From the NCBI GenBank assembly GCA_003524435.1, contig DQHP01000055.1, forward strand, positions 51,137 to 82,993: a stretch of 31,857 bases of DNA. The letters run 5' to 3'. The notes under the pieces are model-generated. The model had not been told where the DNA came from, did not search any database, and worked only from the letters and a program-made list of their open reading frames with translations. The stretch comes from Microbacterium sp. Its GTDB lineage: Bacteria > Actinomycetota > Actinomycetes > Actinomycetales > Microbacteriaceae. Numbering within the stretch: position 1 is the first letter of the stretch; each line of letters begins with the position of its first letter. A program made the position numbers and the translations under genes. This document shows positions 30,843 to 31,857 of this stretch, piece after piece.

Positions 30843-31657
30843 TGCCGTTTACCCCGAGTCATGCGCTGGTCGCACTCCCCTTCATCCGCACACCGCTGAT
30901 TCCGGCCGCCATCGCGATTGGCGCGATGACGCCGGATCTGCCGCTGTTTCTCCGAGGCATCGGGGTGAACTACTCGTTCACTCATACCTTCGGAAACGTC
31001 GTGTGGACGACGCTGATTGCATTCGTGCTGTTCTTGGTGTGGCGTGTGGTGTTGCGCCCTGCACTTCCGGACCTTTTACCGCTGTGGCTTTCGCGGCGAC
31101 TTCCGCAGGACTGGTCGGAGAGAGGCGTTGTAGGCGCGGGACGAGCGGTGGGCGTCGGCCAGGCGCGTGCGTATCCTCTGCTGTTGGGGGCGTCGCTACT
31201 GCTCGGTGTGCTCTCGCATATCGTCTGGGATCTGTTTACGCACGCGGGGCGGTGGGGAACACAACTCTTGCCAGTGCTGAACGCGATGTGGGGGCCGCTG
31301 TCGGGGTACAAGTGGCTCCAACACGGATCGAGTGTGCTCGGTCTGTTGATTATCGGCGCGTGGGCGCTGTTGTGGATTTCGCGTCGGAACCCCCGAGCTG
31401 AGGTCTCGCAGCGAGTACCGGCGGCAGTGCGGGTGGTGTGGTGGCTTTCACTTCCTGTGATTCTTATCGCTGCGTGGGTTCTGGGCCTGGCGCTTTATGG
31501 GGCATCCGGTGAGGGGCTTTCTGTCCAGCAACTTGCCTATCGGATGCTGCCGCCTGCGTGCGCGGTATGGGGAGTGATTACTCTGCTGCTGTGCGTTGTG
31601 CTCGCGACACGCCCGGCCGGCGGCCAGGATTTGCCCGCTCCCGCAGATCCCGCGTAA
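30842..31657 (+). CDS. DUF4184 family membrane protein
   Basis: This is a 271-residue membrane protein. The N-terminus MPFTPSHALVALPFIR and then AIGAMTPDLPLFL match DUF4184, which resembles membrane-bound metal-dependent hydrolases of the YdjM type: His7, Asp31-Asp34 region, His48 in SFTHTFGN, and SHIVWDLFTHAG near residue 125. These His and Asp residues may bind metal. Six or so hydrophobic segments are visible. The function is unknown. The GTG overlaps the transporter stop by one base, so the two genes are probably one operon. A short stem-loop lies after the gene but without a T-run. Confidence 0.75.
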   Translation: MPFTPSHALVALPFIRTPLIPAAIAIGAMTPDLPLFLRGIGVNYSFTHTFGNVVWTTLIAFVLFLVWRVVLRPALPDLLPLWLSRRLPQDWSERGVVGAGRAVGVGQARAYPLLLGASLLLGVLSHIVWDLFTHAGRWGTQLLPVLNAMWGPLSGYKWLQHGSSVLGLLIIGAWALLWISRRNPRAEVSQRVPAAVRVVWWLSLPVILIAAWVLGLALYGASGEGLSVQQLAYRMLPPACAVWGVITLLLCVVLATRPAGGQDLPAPADPA

Positions 31658-31731
31658 GTTATTACTTGTTCGCCCCACAGGGTTGAGAAAGGGCCAAGGC
31701 CCAGCTCCCCTCAAGCGGTAAACAACTCCCA

Positions 31732-31763
31732 ACACAGAAGAACACCTCGGTGAGATGCTGTGT
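31732..31763 (+). other. stem-loop downstream of the DUF4184 gene
   Basis: ACACAG (31732-31737) pairs with CTGTGT (31758-31763), enclosing CAC-CTCG-GTG (31743-31752). It may be a 3' processing or termination structure; no T-run follows. A CTGTGG-TT-CCACAG palindrome follows at 31773-31786. Confidence 0.35.
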
Positions 31764-31815
31764 CGGGATTCTCTGTGGTTCCACAGGTCGTCACGAGTTC
31801 GCTCGGATCATCGAT

Positions 31816-31843
31816 TTGACAAACGGACACCACAGGGTAAGAT
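31816..31843 (+). promoter_or_regulatory. strong promoter, probably of an rRNA operon
   Basis: TTGACA (31816-31821), a 16-bp spacer and TAAGAT (31838-31843) are near consensus, the best promoter in the window. The following AGAGAAGTTGCCC resembles the start region of rRNA operons in Microbacteriaceae as I remember them. The window ends 14 bp after the -10, so the transcript itself is not visible; a 16S rRNA gene downstream is a prediction. Confidence 0.75.
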
Positions 31844-31857
31844 AGAGAAGTTGCCCT

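Noticed and set aside
31691..31702. GGGCC-AA-GGCCC as a terminator after the DUF4184 gene
   Set aside because: At most four usable pairs and no T-run.

Overview
The window is gene-dense, GC-rich chromosomal DNA of an actinobacterium, most likely Microbacteriaceae (Microbacterium-like). The pointers are the lexA/LysM divergent pair, a bifunctional-type PriA in the his cluster, SseB and DUF1844 genes beside infC-rpmI-rplT, gluABCD, pheST followed by argCJBDF, many GTG starts, and a closing TTGACA/TAAGAT promoter of the kind that precedes rRNA operons in this family. The species assignment is inference. I see no insertion sequence, prophage, tRNA or CRISPR array; most genes are core metabolism or information processing.

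Layout. 1-1.4 kb: lexA (minus) and a divergent small membrane-anchored LysM protein, probably the SOS division inhibitor, share a control region with LexA-box-like sequences. 1.4-5.8 kb: hisC-hisB-hisH overlap; a minus-strand ParA/MinD-like gene separates them from priA, which has its own promoter. 5.8-8.6 kb: SseB-family gene, DUF1844 gene (minus), then a structured leader and infC (ATT start), rpmI, rplT and a strong terminator. 8.7-12.9 kb: SpoU/TrmH RNA methyltransferase, then the glutamate-type ABC transporter gluABCD with a GlnR-like dyad in front. 12.9-18.6 kb: small membrane protein, pheS-pheT, a PNPOx-family gene, a 20-codon mini-ORF and a DUF402 gene. 18.6-26.6 kb: an arginine-rich leader peptide with mutually exclusive RNA pairings, then argC-J-B-D-F, a DUF1624/DUF418-like membrane protein and argH. 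26.6-29.3 kb: an orphan AAA ATPase behind an unusual four-half-site operator, then tyrS. 29.3-31.9 kb: MHS-type MFS transporter, DUF4184 membrane protein, and an rRNA-type promoter running off the window.

Most interesting. (1) An apparently leaderless 26-residue peptide ending in six arginines within seven codons lies 106 bp before argC, followed by segments that can pair in alternative ways. This looks like arginine-sensing attenuation in an arg cluster that carries no argR. (2) AGATAC-N4-AGATAC-N10-GTATCT-N4-GTATCT, an exactly symmetric four-site operator, precedes an AAA ATPase with a C-terminal winged-helix-like region. (3) The 240-nt infC leader has an 11-bp closing helix and an inner strand with two possible partners, followed by an ATT start. 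(4) Several genes (hisC, trmH-like, pheS, argH, tyrS, the arg leader peptide and perhaps others) have a -10 hexamer 6-8 nt before the start codon, so leaderless transcription seems common here.

All family assignments come from reading motifs by eye; no database search or folding calculation was run.
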